DNA from: Gamarada debralockiae
Taxonomy: Eukaryota; Ascomycota; Leotiomycetes; Helotiales; Hyphodiscaceae
DNA length: 64,000 bases
NCBI GenBank assembly: GCA_002803225.1
Contig: NXFV01000168.1
Span: forward strand, 1 to 64,000
Reading direction: 5' to 3'
Below the pieces are notes generated by a model. It was not told the origin of the DNA. It made no database searches and saw only the letters and a list, made by a program, of their open reading frames with translations. The position numbers were made by a program, and so were the translations under genes. Positions 1-9,843 of the stretch are shown one piece after another; the first letter of the stretch is position 1; the number at the start of each line of letters is the position of its first letter.

Positions 1-165
1 CTAAAGAAATTGCCTTATGTACCAAAAAATAGGGAGGACATGTGTAGGGAGCTGCAGATGCTATGGGACCGGGTTGATCCACGTGACTTTCGGCACTATA
101 CGGAACAATTGACTTGCAAAATTGAAGATGTAATTAAAGTAGGAGGATTAGCTACTATTAACTAA
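1..165 (+). mobile_element. C-terminal end of a Tc1/mariner-like transposase (runs off the window)
   Basis: An open frame enters from the left edge and stops at TAA 163-165. Its 54 residues have the layout of the tail of fungal Tc1-like DDE transposases: a Trp in a LWDRVDP stretch, then an aromatic/His-rich FRHYTEQL helix, then a VIKVGGLATIN ending, comparable to the usual 'Y...M..R...VI.A.GG.T' terminus. The catalytic residues lie outside the window, so activity cannot be judged. Very AT-rich DNA follows immediately. Family is inferred from the tail only. Confidence 0.55.
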
Positions 166-1729
166 TATATTCTTGATTTGGAGTCAAAATAATTAAAATT
201 GGAATTATAGTGAATTCTAGAAGTTAGAGGGTCAATTTCATGGTTTTCGCTTAGGTTACAGTCACCCACAATAAGTAATACCCCACCCCCCCTTTTCACT
301 TCGCACCCATTTTATCAGCGAAACAGGTGTTTTAATAATAATTTTATCGCTAAAAAGCCCCGAAGCAGACGATTCAAGCGCTGCTTCAACTTTTAGCGGC
401 GTGTAATTAGTTATTGAGATCACGTGTAATGAATTCGGCGTTATTAAAATACCTCCGATTTTGTATGTAAAAGCGATAAAAACTAATGTAATTACTTTCA
501 ATCGATTAAATCGCATTTAAAACAACACATAATTAAAAAGTTAATAAGTAAAATTTTTTTATTTTATAAAATTTAATAATTGTCATACTGACTATTCTTT
601 AATTAAATTGTAGGTTATTTAAATAATTCAAGGTAAAGAGAGCGAGTTTTGGTGTAAAATTGGGTGTGGGGTAATATTAATTGTCTAGTTCTGTAACTCA
701 AATACTTTGAAAATCTAATTCTTAGTTTTAAAGCAATAAACGCAACCTATTAAACTAAAATTTGTTGAATAATTTGAAGGGAAAGTTTTCTTTAGAGTTA
801 TCATAAATTAGTATTTGATAAGGTATTCTTAGAATTTGCCCTCTATAAAAAGATCACTGGATTTAAAGCCTCAAAAGTTGAGCCGCGACAACCAGTTTTA
901 TGGAAGAGCAAGCCCTTTTGCCCTCTCAAGATACTCAATTAGAGGATTAGTATTAAAGATCTCATGCCTGCGGCATGGAAGGTGCGTCCCTGTCTTACTG
1001 TATCATTCAGAATACGTCCGATTGAAGAACAAGGAGTGGGGTTGATTCTTGGAGAAATCTGGGGAAGATCCCCCACATGAGCGAACCCTGCTCACAGGGG
1101 TTCCATGACGCGGGACGTGATGTGATTCAGCTGCTGCAGGAATTCACAATTAACATGGTAGGTGCATCGGAGTCTTGTCAGTGCATTGATTTTGCTGTCG
1201 AGCAATGACTCGTGTCTCAGTTGATGTAAACCGGCCGACACTGAACGAAGTTTCTGATTGCCGGTACGATCTCTAGGTGCCGCCCGAAATCAACCGACAA
1301 GCTAAATTCGGCTTCTGAGCCTCTGAAGACCTTGTGCTGCAAGCCCCCAAGCCTCTGAACTCTCGGGATCTCGGGACTGAAGTACCTTTGCTGATGTTCT
1401 GAAGTTCGAAACATGCATAACTCATACTGGCTAAGATATTCAATATATTCTATTTCCTCGTCTTTCAGGTCCCCCAGGCACCCTCCACATTCATTGGATT
1501 CGTCATCGAAAATATGGAGATTGTCGCACTCAAGGATGTCCCATGTGCGACGAAACACCAGTATGGAAACGCTTTTGCAATTCAATGTTTTCTTTTTATG
1601 TATAAACCTTATGCATCTGGTGCCTTTCGACCATCATTCAATCATATTAATTGAGCTCTCTTCTGACGTTCTTAGGCTTTGATCCCTTCTCTTTTCCTCG
1701 CTTTGCGTCCATATGCAAAAGAGCCCAAG
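166..1729. other. AT-rich intergenic DNA, no gene recognised
   Basis: The first 660 bases are strongly AT-rich with many TAATTA runs, as in RIP-eroded repeat DNA. Base composition becomes normal after about 840. Short open frames on both strands at 1217-1682 overlap each other and resemble no family. The last part presumably holds the promoter of the gene at 1730. Confidence 0.5.
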
Positions 1730-2875
1730 ATGACCGACAGCGGCATTGGCAAAATTAATGATAATAGTTTCCCCACTATTATTACAATTATATGTTTCGT
1801 CGCCCTCGCCCTCTACAATGTCGCTGAACTCAACTTCATCATCTTTGCGACGTTCAGGAAACACAGCGGGCTGTATTTCTGGAGTTTTCTGGTTTCAACG
1901 TGGGGCATTTGCTTGTATTCGATCGGTTTCATCTTGAAAGATCTCTCGGTCTCAACGCCATCCAGCTTCTATGTCACCCTCATTATCATCGGTTGGTGTT
2001 CTATGGTGACAGGGCAGTCCGTTGTTCTCTACTCTCGACTCCATCTCGTCTTGCGGAGCTCCTCTCAATTACGCTTGGTGCTAAACATGATTATCACCAA
2101 TGCCATCATCTGCCACGTTCCCATCATCGTCATGGTGTACGGAGCCAACTCCAGCAACCCCACTCCCTTCCTCGTGCCCTACTCCATCTACGAAAAAGTC
2201 CAGGTCACCATCTTCTTCATTCAGGAGCTTATCATCTCGGTGTTGTACATCTGCGAAACGCTAAAGATCATGCGGCCCGAGGGCAACATTCGAGGCAAGG
2301 CCTCCCGTCGCCTGATGACCCATCTCATCTACGTCAACGTCATCATTGTCGTTCTTGACATCACAATCCTCGGACTCGAATACTCGGGCCTCTACGATAT
2401 CCAGACGGTATACAAGGGACTTGTGTATAGCGTAAAACTCAAGCTCGAGTTCAGTATTCTCAACCGCCTCGTCGAGCTCACGCAAGGCAAATTCAACTCC
2501 AACAATCACCAGAGCCACGGGCGGAGCTTACATCTGGAGACCTTCGATGAACGAGGGCTGGAGATGATTGCCGCGGGCAACGACAAGGAATCTGGTTACA
2601 AAGCATATATCACATCGGACGGAACGGGGGCAGATGGTATGGGTGGGGTCGGCAGTCATAACAATGATTCGATTGTCGTTACAACGACACACGTTGCGAT
2701 ACACAGCGAGATTAATGGGACAAAAGAAGGGGGGGTGCAGAGGAACGGCGACTGGAGGGACAATGACCAGGATTTGGAGAGCTTAGACAGAGCGGTGGGG
2801 AATGGAATAGGAGAGGAGAATCGAGCGAGATCATCGGCTTCTTCACAGGTGCAGCTTGCGAGAGTGGAGACATGA
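1730..2875 (+). CDS. Seven-helix fungal integral membrane protein (DUF7703-like)
   Basis: Single-exon gene of 381 residues. ATG 1730 is preferred because the frame upstream has only non-ATG starts. About seven hydrophobic helices can be marked (roughly residues 16-40, 47-68, 78-100, 115-137, 150-172, 195-215, 223-245), followed by a hydrophilic Gly/Ser/Asp-rich tail of about 120 residues, presumably cytosolic. The order of helices, the WGICLYSIGF segment in helix 2 and the VLYSRLHLV motif after helix 3 match a large fungal-only family of receptor-like membrane proteins of unknown ligand. It stands alone, with AT-rich DNA on both sides. Function is not known; a sensory role is inference. Confidence 0.8.
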   Translation: MTDSGIGKINDNSFPTIITIICFVALALYNVAELNFIIFATFRKHSGLYFWSFLVSTWGICLYSIGFILKDLSVSTPSSFYVTLIIIGWCSMVTGQSVVLYSRLHLVLRSSSQLRLVLNMIITNAIICHVPIIVMVYGANSSNPTPFLVPYSIYEKVQVTIFFIQELIISVLYICETLKIMRPEGNIRGKASRRLMTHLIYVNVIIVVLDITILGLEYSGLYDIQTVYKGLVYSVKLKLEFSILNRLVELTQGKFNSNNHQSHGRSLHLETFDERGLEMIAAGNDKESGYKAYITSDGTGADGMGGVGSHNNDSIVVTTTHVAIHSEINGTKEGGVQRNGDWRDNDQDLESLDRAVGNGIGEENRARSSASSQVQLARVET

Positions 2876-3351
2876 TACCCTACATACAGCTTACTAGAGT
2901 GATGTGTTCATACTTTCTTGGTGCATGGTTGGATATTACCTGGGCGGACATGGCTGGGAGTTCTCTTCGGACTGCTTTGCTTCCAAAAGTTTTGATTTGG
3001 TATTTTAAGCCCTCTTTAATTCGGGTTTTGTATATGGTAACATTACAAAAATACCATTCAGTTTAAATTTGTACAGTGTGTCAAAGGATTCCTCATATTA
3101 ATTAATTAATAATCTAATCTAATTGAACAAAATAGAGTAGAATATAGTTAATGACTTTAAAAAAGGTTTGATTAGAGTAGATTAATTAATTAATTATAAT
3201 CAATTAATTTGAGTAATATGTCATGTGATATAAGAATTCAATATATTCTTGACTTTACTTTAAAGTTTTAAATTATTCTAAATTATTTATAAGAGATATA
3301 AACAATACTAATAGAGACTAAATATATATATAAATATACTCTTTTGGAATA
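2876..3351. other. AT-rich intergenic DNA
   Basis: After the stop codon of the membrane protein, the DNA from about 3070 is dominated by ATTAATTAAT-type runs. No coding pattern is seen. It leads directly into a dispersed repeat. Confidence 0.5.
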
Positions 3352-3686
3352 GTTCTGGCGGATATCACCTGATCGTGTGTTACAGCAAGATCAGTCTGTC
3401 AGCTCTTAAGTCTGTCCCTTTTGGAGACCAGATATCCGCGGCACCATCGGAAGAGGTCTGACAGTCCTTATGATCAGGGCAAGAAGTCAGACAAACAGGA
3501 AAGGACTAGACTTGATGCATTGACATGTGAAGGGCCAAGCGCACACTAGCGCGCCTTCCAGATATATCAGGTCGTATACTTGTACAACCTTTTCTTTCTC
3601 TCCTTAGCTTAGTATTTTTGTACAATACAGCACCTTTTGCATAGAGTCTTTAAATGCGTAGGACTCCATTGCGTAGAGCTGTTACA
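3352..3686 (-). repeat. Diverged copy of a dispersed TGTGACAG-type repeat
   Basis: Two segments match, in reverse complement, the repeat block at 33.4-34.0 kb: 3352-3408 pairs with about 33832-33890, and 3541-3686 pairs with about 33429-33575. Read on the minus strand the unit begins TGTAACAGCTCTAC near 3686, against TGTGACAGCTCGAC at 33429. Many differences between copies are transitions, as expected from RIP or age. No coding capacity was seen. Probably a short non-autonomous DNA element. Confidence 0.6.
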
Positions 3687-4061
3687 CTTAGTACACTACT
3701 AACCTGAAACCTTAAATCCAGGCCGTTTTAATGGGCACGTGACTTATTAATTATATTAATCAATCAATACTCAATTAATCATAATTATCAATTGATTAGA
3801 GTATGAGTAACGTTAAAAACAGTTGATTAGATTAAAGTAATTGGTATTACTCTACTCTAATCATTTGACACTGAATTTGTAGAAGACTTTCCTCTGAACA
3901 ATTCAACATATCTTTGGATTCGGCCGCAACTGAAACCCCTGAAGAGGTAGAATTTAACCTTAGGTAAATTCAGGTGGAAGTACAACTTATGGGATAGTCT
4001 GTCTTGTCTTGAAAAGCAGGAGAAAAGAAGAAGTCAAAGGCCACGAGCTCGTATGTCGTAT
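3687..4061. other. Intergenic DNA, nothing recognised
   Basis: Mixed AT-rich sequence with TAATTGATTAGAG-like runs. No open frame of interest and no RNA gene seen. Confidence 0.4.
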
Positions 4062-4343
4062 GTTACGAGCCCACCACCGTAGGTCTGTGCGCCACACGGC
4101 ATTTTCCGGGCATTTTCAGGCTTCGCGCGGCCGCCTTCAGGCATTAGAAAACCAAAGACACAACAATCACTTCAAAGTTCTAAAATAATAAGGAATAATT
4201 AAGACTTAATATTAAACTATCATAAATAAAAGAAAGTGGAGTAGTGATTTATTAACTAACAATAATTAATTTGAGAGTTCTAAATTTTTATTTGTATGTG
4301 AAATGCCCTGTAGCGCACAGATCTGCGGTGGTGGGCTCGTTAC
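4062..4343. mobile_element. Small element with 42-bp terminal inverted repeats (MITE-like)
   Basis: The left arm at 4062-4105 begins GTTACGAGCCCACCACCG. The right arm at 4300-4343 is its reverse complement with a few mismatches, ending GGTGGTGGGCTCGTTAC. Total length is about 282 bp with an AT-rich core and no transposase frame, which is the build of a miniature inverted-repeat element. A clear target-site duplication was not found; a TA dinucleotide is possible. Confidence 0.6.
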
Positions 4344-5054
4344 TTCCGAACTTTGATTTAGTGGCTGAGTCAGTCGGTGCAGCTGTGGACGTACTGACGA
4401 CGTGTTCACCGATGAGGGGATATAAATAGCGGATGCTAGAAATTGCCGTTCAATTTTCGCGTTTTGAAATGTGGAAGGAACGTTTCGGAGTCGTTCTCGA
4501 CGAAATCCACGCTTGTCCAGATTAGGCGACTGAAAAGGGAAGTATATCACGTGCTAACATTGAGTGGGGCTGGGGACGGTAGGATTTGCACAGATGTAGA
4601 CTTGCTTCATAGTTGCAAAATCCTGACAAATTATTTTGTGGTGATTTTGGAGTTGAATTTCAGTTGACTTCAATGGTTTTCAGGTGTCATGTGAAATAAC
4701 GGTCTCGAGTCACAGAACTTTGCCCTAAACTCTCGGTAGTGATTCTGACAAGCTCTAATCCTGCTTCTTACTCGCCACCATAGCATTGAAATTTGAAAAC
4801 TACTCCATTACATTTGGATGCCCAATGCATCTACTGTGTCCACCATCTTGATTAAAAGGAACCCCAGATGAAGCCGCAGTTGTAGCCTCAGATGAACATA
4901 GTCCGGCGGCGCGACTTTCCCTGTCGTTTTATCTCCTGGATAATGTGACCGTCACCTGGCCACGAGCTCTGGAGCCTTTCATTGATAAACCGTGAGTGTT
5001 TACTTGTGAGGAAAGCCTAGATAAGAGTCTCGCGCTCCTTAACTGCTACTTCTA
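4344..5054. other. Intergenic DNA, no gene recognised
   Basis: Short open frames on both strands around 4440-4670 overlap each other and resemble nothing known. No repeat or RNA signal seen. Confidence 0.4.
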
Positions 5055-5300
5055 CTATGGATCGAAAGTCACGACTAAGGCGCCACCTTCCGACAAATCG
5101 TAGTATTTGTAAGCCACAATATAATCAAATTGCTTCTTAAATTCCTTCCAAATCTCCCCATAAGGTAGATTCAGACTAGTGATAATTTGGGGAACTATGT
5201 TTCGGACTTCGAGGGTGCAGATTGAACTCAAGCCGTCAGGGATGTTTGAATCAAGATAGGGGAGCCAGGCAGAGTATTGGTTGAGGTTCTGCTGTATGTT
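5055..5300 (-). pseudogene. 3' end of an unidentified gene, probably a relic
   Basis: The minus strand is open for about 80 codons ending at TAG 5057-5055. The frame looks protein-like, with a stretch LPYGEIWKEFKK followed by a Tyr-rich KYYDLSEGGAL segment. No upstream start or splice site could be fitted, so this is read as the last exon or fragment of a lost gene. It lies next to 2EXR relics on the other strand and could be a family tail, but that is a guess. Confidence 0.3.
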
Positions 5301-5469
5301 ACGGAAGGATAGAGAACATTTGTGGACTGAGGGATTGAGACAAGTGGTTGGTTGGAATTGGAGGAATCAGGAGATGCCCTCAGCGTTGAGTTGATTTATG
5401 ATGCGGTAGTGCTTGAGTGTTTCTTCCAGAGCATCTTCAGGCACCCTTCAGTGTGTCAACTCCTTTGAC

Positions 5470-5640
5470 ACCATGGGTTCCGCGTCGCGTAAACCTAGAC
5501 ATTCGGTGGAAAAAATCCGATCGCTCTTCTCAACCAATCGCCGACGAACTCTGCCTGCCAATTACCTGCTCATCAACCGAGAAAGCCGCACCGAGTTCTT
5601 TTCTCTTCTCCCTCACACACCTTAAACTTATCAACCACAA
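5470..5640 (+). pseudogene. Fragment of a 2EXR-domain gene
   Basis: Two adjacent frames together give a VPRRVNLDIRWK stretch followed by LPANYLLINRESRTE. These correspond to the 'RPRNV..YIR' and 'FPVTLFINRESRLE' blocks of the intact 2EXR gene at 13757-14479. At least one frameshift separates them and the rest of the domain is not readable. It lies just upstream of a second, longer 2EXR relic. Confidence 0.5.
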
Positions 5641-5889
5641 CCTCAGCCCACGTCGTCTCCTTCGTGCCAACAAACTATTCTACTCTGTGTCCGCAAAGAA
5701 CGCAATCGCATGCATACCTTCGCTTTCTGCAAACAAACTTCTTCCAATAGCAGAAGAAACCGTCATCAAATCTTCAGCTTCTCTCGTATCTCGCAACAAG
5801 TCTAAAATGTCCAAAGTCATCTTTGAGATTATCTAACGTCTCCTTGAGTCTTTCCCACGATCACGATCACGATTGTGATTCCCTCCATA

Positions 5890-6594
5890 ATGGCAGAAAA
5901 CACAACCACATCCACTTCCGTAGCAGCGAAAGATGCCTAGACCCCTATAGCCGCTCCTCTTCTAGCTCCTTCAGCACAAATTGACCAGTTGACCTTCTTT
6001 CCCAAGCTCCTTATCGAACTTCGCCTCAAAATCTGGAGAAAGTCCTTCAATCCGCGCCACGTCAGCTTCAACGTATTATATCGTGCGCCCCATACCGACA
6101 GTATCTTGCCAGTACGCTCTTTGTCGATAAAGAAAGCCGCGCCGGGACTTTACAATACTACTCCATTCCCTTGTCTTCTGGCGAAGAACGCTGCCCTCAA
6201 AGCACCAATCTGTATCAATCCAGAGATAGACTCCGTTGCTGTGGGGTTTAACCTCATGCTTTACAGGGACGAGCATTTCACTTTCGACCGGCTGCCATAC
6301 GCAGAATCCAGGATCAAGGGTGGCCTCAAAGCAATACGGGAGCTTGAAAACACCAACTTCATTTAGGACATTGGTACTAAGCTGGCTTTTGGGTGATAAG
6401 AAATATAGCGGTGGTTGCTTCGAAGGATCTCTCTGTTGAAGATTCTGGCTTGCAGACGCTGTACCTCTCTATACTACTGTAACCTTACGAATGAGGATTT
6501 CAAAGCAATTCATGATGTGGTGAGGGCATTCCTCGAACGCAACAAAGAGAGGTTCGAAGGACGCAAGATTCCAAAGATCATTACGAGAGAGTTT
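5890..6594 (+). pseudogene. 2EXR-domain gene, inactivated
   Basis: From ATG 5890 the frame runs into TAG 5938-5940 (a C-to-T type change), continues in the same frame with FFPKLLIELRLKIWRKSF, the diagnostic start of the 2EXR domain (PF20150), and stops at 6364-6366. The C-terminal part then appears in another frame and ends with FLERNKERFEGRKIPKII, matching the end of the intact paralogue at 13757 (LLERYREGFIGGKIPDVI). Lesions: one early stop, a further stop and a frameshift. The function of 2EXR proteins is unknown; they are numerous in Leotiomycetes. Confidence 0.75.
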
Positions 6595-7609
6595 ATCATG
6601 ACGGGATGGTATATACAACTGTGTATCCAACGCTCAGTGGTTCTTGACTTGAGAGGGCTGAGGACTTCGACTTCCCCAAGACGGCGCAAATATCCTGGGA
6701 TTAAAAACAGTATGAAGGATGTTAAAAGCACAGAGCAATCGTGTTCAGATGCATTGAACAAAGTTTGACTCCCCCAACAGTGGTTCATTGGGAGCTGGAC
6801 ATTAGATGGAGACGCACATGCTGATTCGGAAATTATGCAAAACAAAAAGGCAAGGCATGGAATGAAGAAGTGGATACAGAATGAGATGATATTTCCAAGA
6901 GCCCGAAGTTGTTGGTTTGGCTTATAGCACCCTGCTCCTACTTAGACGGGTCAACCAGGAGAAATGAGTGCTCCTGTCTCCTTAGGGTTTCCCTTTTGAG
7001 TACCTTCTAAAACGTCGTTTGACTCCTTCCATATGTTTGAAAGAGCAAAATTGCACAATCTCGACCAAGACGTCAACTTTACGAAAAGTGAATTTCTTTC
7101 GCTGGACCTCTTCGGCACCTCGAAGACTTCAATCCCTGGACGCTAGACTTCCCAAATCGCGAACCTCAAAATTGATCTTTGATTGACGCGAACTCAAGAA
7201 TCCTAAACTTTGACGTCGTCAAGAGCCTCGATAATTACTTCACGGACGACGAAGATCTCCTCTCTTGTTTTCTCTTGTTCCTCGAGGCCATCGGTACCAT
7301 AACTTGCAATTTTCGTGATGGTTGCTGCAAGGTGGGGCTTTTCGCATGGGCTATGGGGCAATCACGGTGCTCCTACGCTCATAGCTTCGACGAAAGTGCT
7401 CAACAAAAGGTAATTCTACCGTTTCCGACCATCAAACATCCTCTGTTTCGTAGATAGTGAGACCTCTTTCCGCATCCTAAAGGCAACAAGTCCAGTAGCT
7501 TGATCCTGGACCAGAAGCAGCACCAGACAATCAGATTGGGGCCGCCACGCCAAGACCAAACGCTCTCCAATTCTGAACCAACTGCTTGGAGCGCCATTGA
7601 CATATCACA
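6595..7609. other. Intergenic or unreadable relic DNA
   Basis: No frame of more than about 100 codons makes sense. The stretch 7100-7600 may hold the ruined 5' part of the transporter relic that follows, but no segment could be aligned by eye. Confidence 0.3.
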
Positions 7610-8195
7610 ATCGCGGCCATCTTCGGCGTTTTCGCAACTTCAGCGGTGAAGGGCAAATACGGCGTGACAAAATGGTGGCCCATTCAACTTCTCGAATGAG
7701 TTCTCGAAACGCACTACTCACCCGCCGCAAGAGGAGGTTGCTTCTTTGCCAGGGTGGTATTTTTCTGCTCCCAGCTCTCCATAAACATTGTGCAGAACCC
7801 CGTCGTTGCAGGAATGGATCTGGCATCTCTGGCTCCTTGCTGGATCGATGTTACGCTTGGGTCTTTGATCATGATCGTCATTGGCGTTGTTGCCAATCCA
7901 TGGCGCTTTGTGAATACGCCTGGAACATTCATCACGGTGCTCAGTGCGTTTGGACTGTTCGTTTCACCTCTTGCGGGTATCAATTGCGTTGATTTCTGGC
8001 ATCTGACGCCTGCGTTGGAATGTCCCGGATCTGTATAAAGGGAACAGTGACTCGATCTATTGGTACACAGCGGGGCTTAACTGGAGAGCCTCTTTTGCTT
8101 AGATTGTCTCCATATCGTTCTCTCTTCCCGAGTTTGTGGTTGCGGTGTCGGGGTATAAGATTGCTGTTGGTTTGACTCACGTATTCCAGGTCACC
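7610..8195 (+). pseudogene. C-terminal half of an NCS1 nucleobase/allantoin-type transporter, inactivated
   Basis: Readable pieces: AAIFGVFATSAVKGKYG, an internal TGA, then an INIVQNPVVAGMDLASLAP block, a helix with VGVVANPWRFVNTPGTF, then SAFGLFVSPLAGI, and after a frameshift WNVPDLYKG and IYWYTAGLNWRASF. This is the order of the last four helices of fungal NCS1 permeases (uracil/allantoin/Fur-type), including the 'PW+.....TF' and 'GLNWRA' signatures. Lesions are two in-frame stops (TGA for Trp near 7696, TAG for Trp near 8103) and a frameshift near 8010. The N-terminal half is not recognisable. A dead proton/nucleobase symporter. Confidence 0.75.
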
Positions 8196-9843
8196 TAATT
8201 TGTTGGCATGTGCTGTCTCTCTCCCTGCCTTTGTTGGTATGCTAACTCAGTAAAGGCTTCGTTGGCGAAGGCTCTCTGTACTAGATAGTGTGTTGGATCT
8301 CTCCACCACCAGGAAAGCCATACATGAAAGTCCTGATGGGAAAAGATCTCATTGAAGAGCAGGTCTCCCACACCGAATCAGAGGAATGTGAAAGAAACGG
8401 TAAAATCCGAGAGAAAGGAGATGTAGAGAGTGTGGGGAGAGGTCATGGGAAATAAGTACTTTTGAATAGACAGAAATAGAACGATATTTGCTGACTCCGC
8501 GGGGTGCGCGCTTGTGGCGTCTCCTTCGCGTAACCGAGCGCTGTTTTTCAGTGGGACGGCGCTGTGCCAGCCCCCAAGCCTGTAATTCCTCTTGGGCGTT
8601 GTGATGGCCCCTGAATATTGAGATATGGGACCCAATCTGCATTTTTCTCGAACGTTTGCAATGTGTTCTATCGATTGCCACCAACTTCGACCTGTAACAC
8701 GAGAAAGAAAAAAGAAACGAAAGGTTTTTGAGAGCTTCTATTTGAATGTCCAATCGATTCAAAGATCTCGGAACCTCTTCGGTGGGTTGCGTTGGTGGCT
8801 GGAGAGGTTGGGAAAATTGGAAGGCATTTTGGTTAGTCAGAAGGGTGGTGTGACACGGCAAACAGATCTTTCCGCTTGAGGAACTCTCCCCGGACTCTTC
8901 CATCTCCATCTTTCACATCGCATTTCGACGACTGGGACGCTTCAACAGCGATATCCATCCTCGCGAACGAATCCATTCAATTGGCCATGCAATTATCTTT
9001 CCTTGATCCTTTCATCCTTCAAGGCTCTATCTTGCCAAGTACGAATCGTATCACTCAGAAGCTGAACAGCCCTACACGCTGTGGGCTTCTCAATGGCTCA
9101 TGACACCACTTTTCGGAATCAACGTGCATATGCGACCCCAAGAAACCACCAATGTGGCCTCTGCTAGCAAGCCTGAGCCACCCATTTGGTCGTCCTTCCG
9201 CAGACACCGCCCAAAACCCCCATGCAAAAACCATCCAAATACTCGAGATAGTGGTCTCCCCATTGGCTGAGTGAGCCCGAGCAAGTGCTGACGTAGGCTG
9301 AAGGGCCCAATGACTGAGCACCTCGTGCTTCGCGGTGCATCATGACGACCCCCAAAATGGCAACAAAGAGGCTGAGGCCGTCCCGGACTTTGGCGCGGCG
9401 GGGAGATCATGATGTGGATTTGCGGTGCCAGGCTCTATTTCAGCAGTTATCCTGTCGATCTCTCGACATCTTTCCTTCCTTTACAAATTATCGCGATCAT
9501 AATATTTATTTCGCTGTTCATCATCTAATTAATTACTGTCGCGATATCCGTCACCTCGTATTATCCTATTGATTTTAAATTGTCACATCTGAAAACCCAA
9601 GTGCTTATTGCGACGCCAGCCACGCTGTACGAGTGCCGACTCACTGAAAGCTCGAAGCCCAATGAGAGGCCCCTCCTCGTACGATCTATTTGAACCGCAC
9701 AACACAATTCCACGATCGATAGCTGTATGAAATTACCGGTTCGCATGCCTCAGCTCCGCTGTCGGTAGCCGCGGGCGTTTCGTCCTGAACTCGCGATTTA
9801 GCGTTTTCGAAAGGGATCAGTCGAGGTTCAGAGGGTCGCCGCG
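8196..9843. other. Intergenic DNA, no gene recognised
   Basis: Several overlapping short open frames on both strands (8349-8909, 9055-9410) show no family resemblance or codon pattern. The last few hundred bases should include the promoter of the gene at 9844. Confidence 0.4.

Noticed and set aside
1217..1682. Open frames on both strands before the first membrane protein
   Set aside because: They overlap each other, lack family features, and the plus-strand frame ends where the real gene's upstream region begins.
8349..8909. A 186-codon minus-strand open frame
   Set aside because: Composition is random-looking (Ser/Arg/His-rich), no ATG-linked motif, no splice context and no family resemblance.
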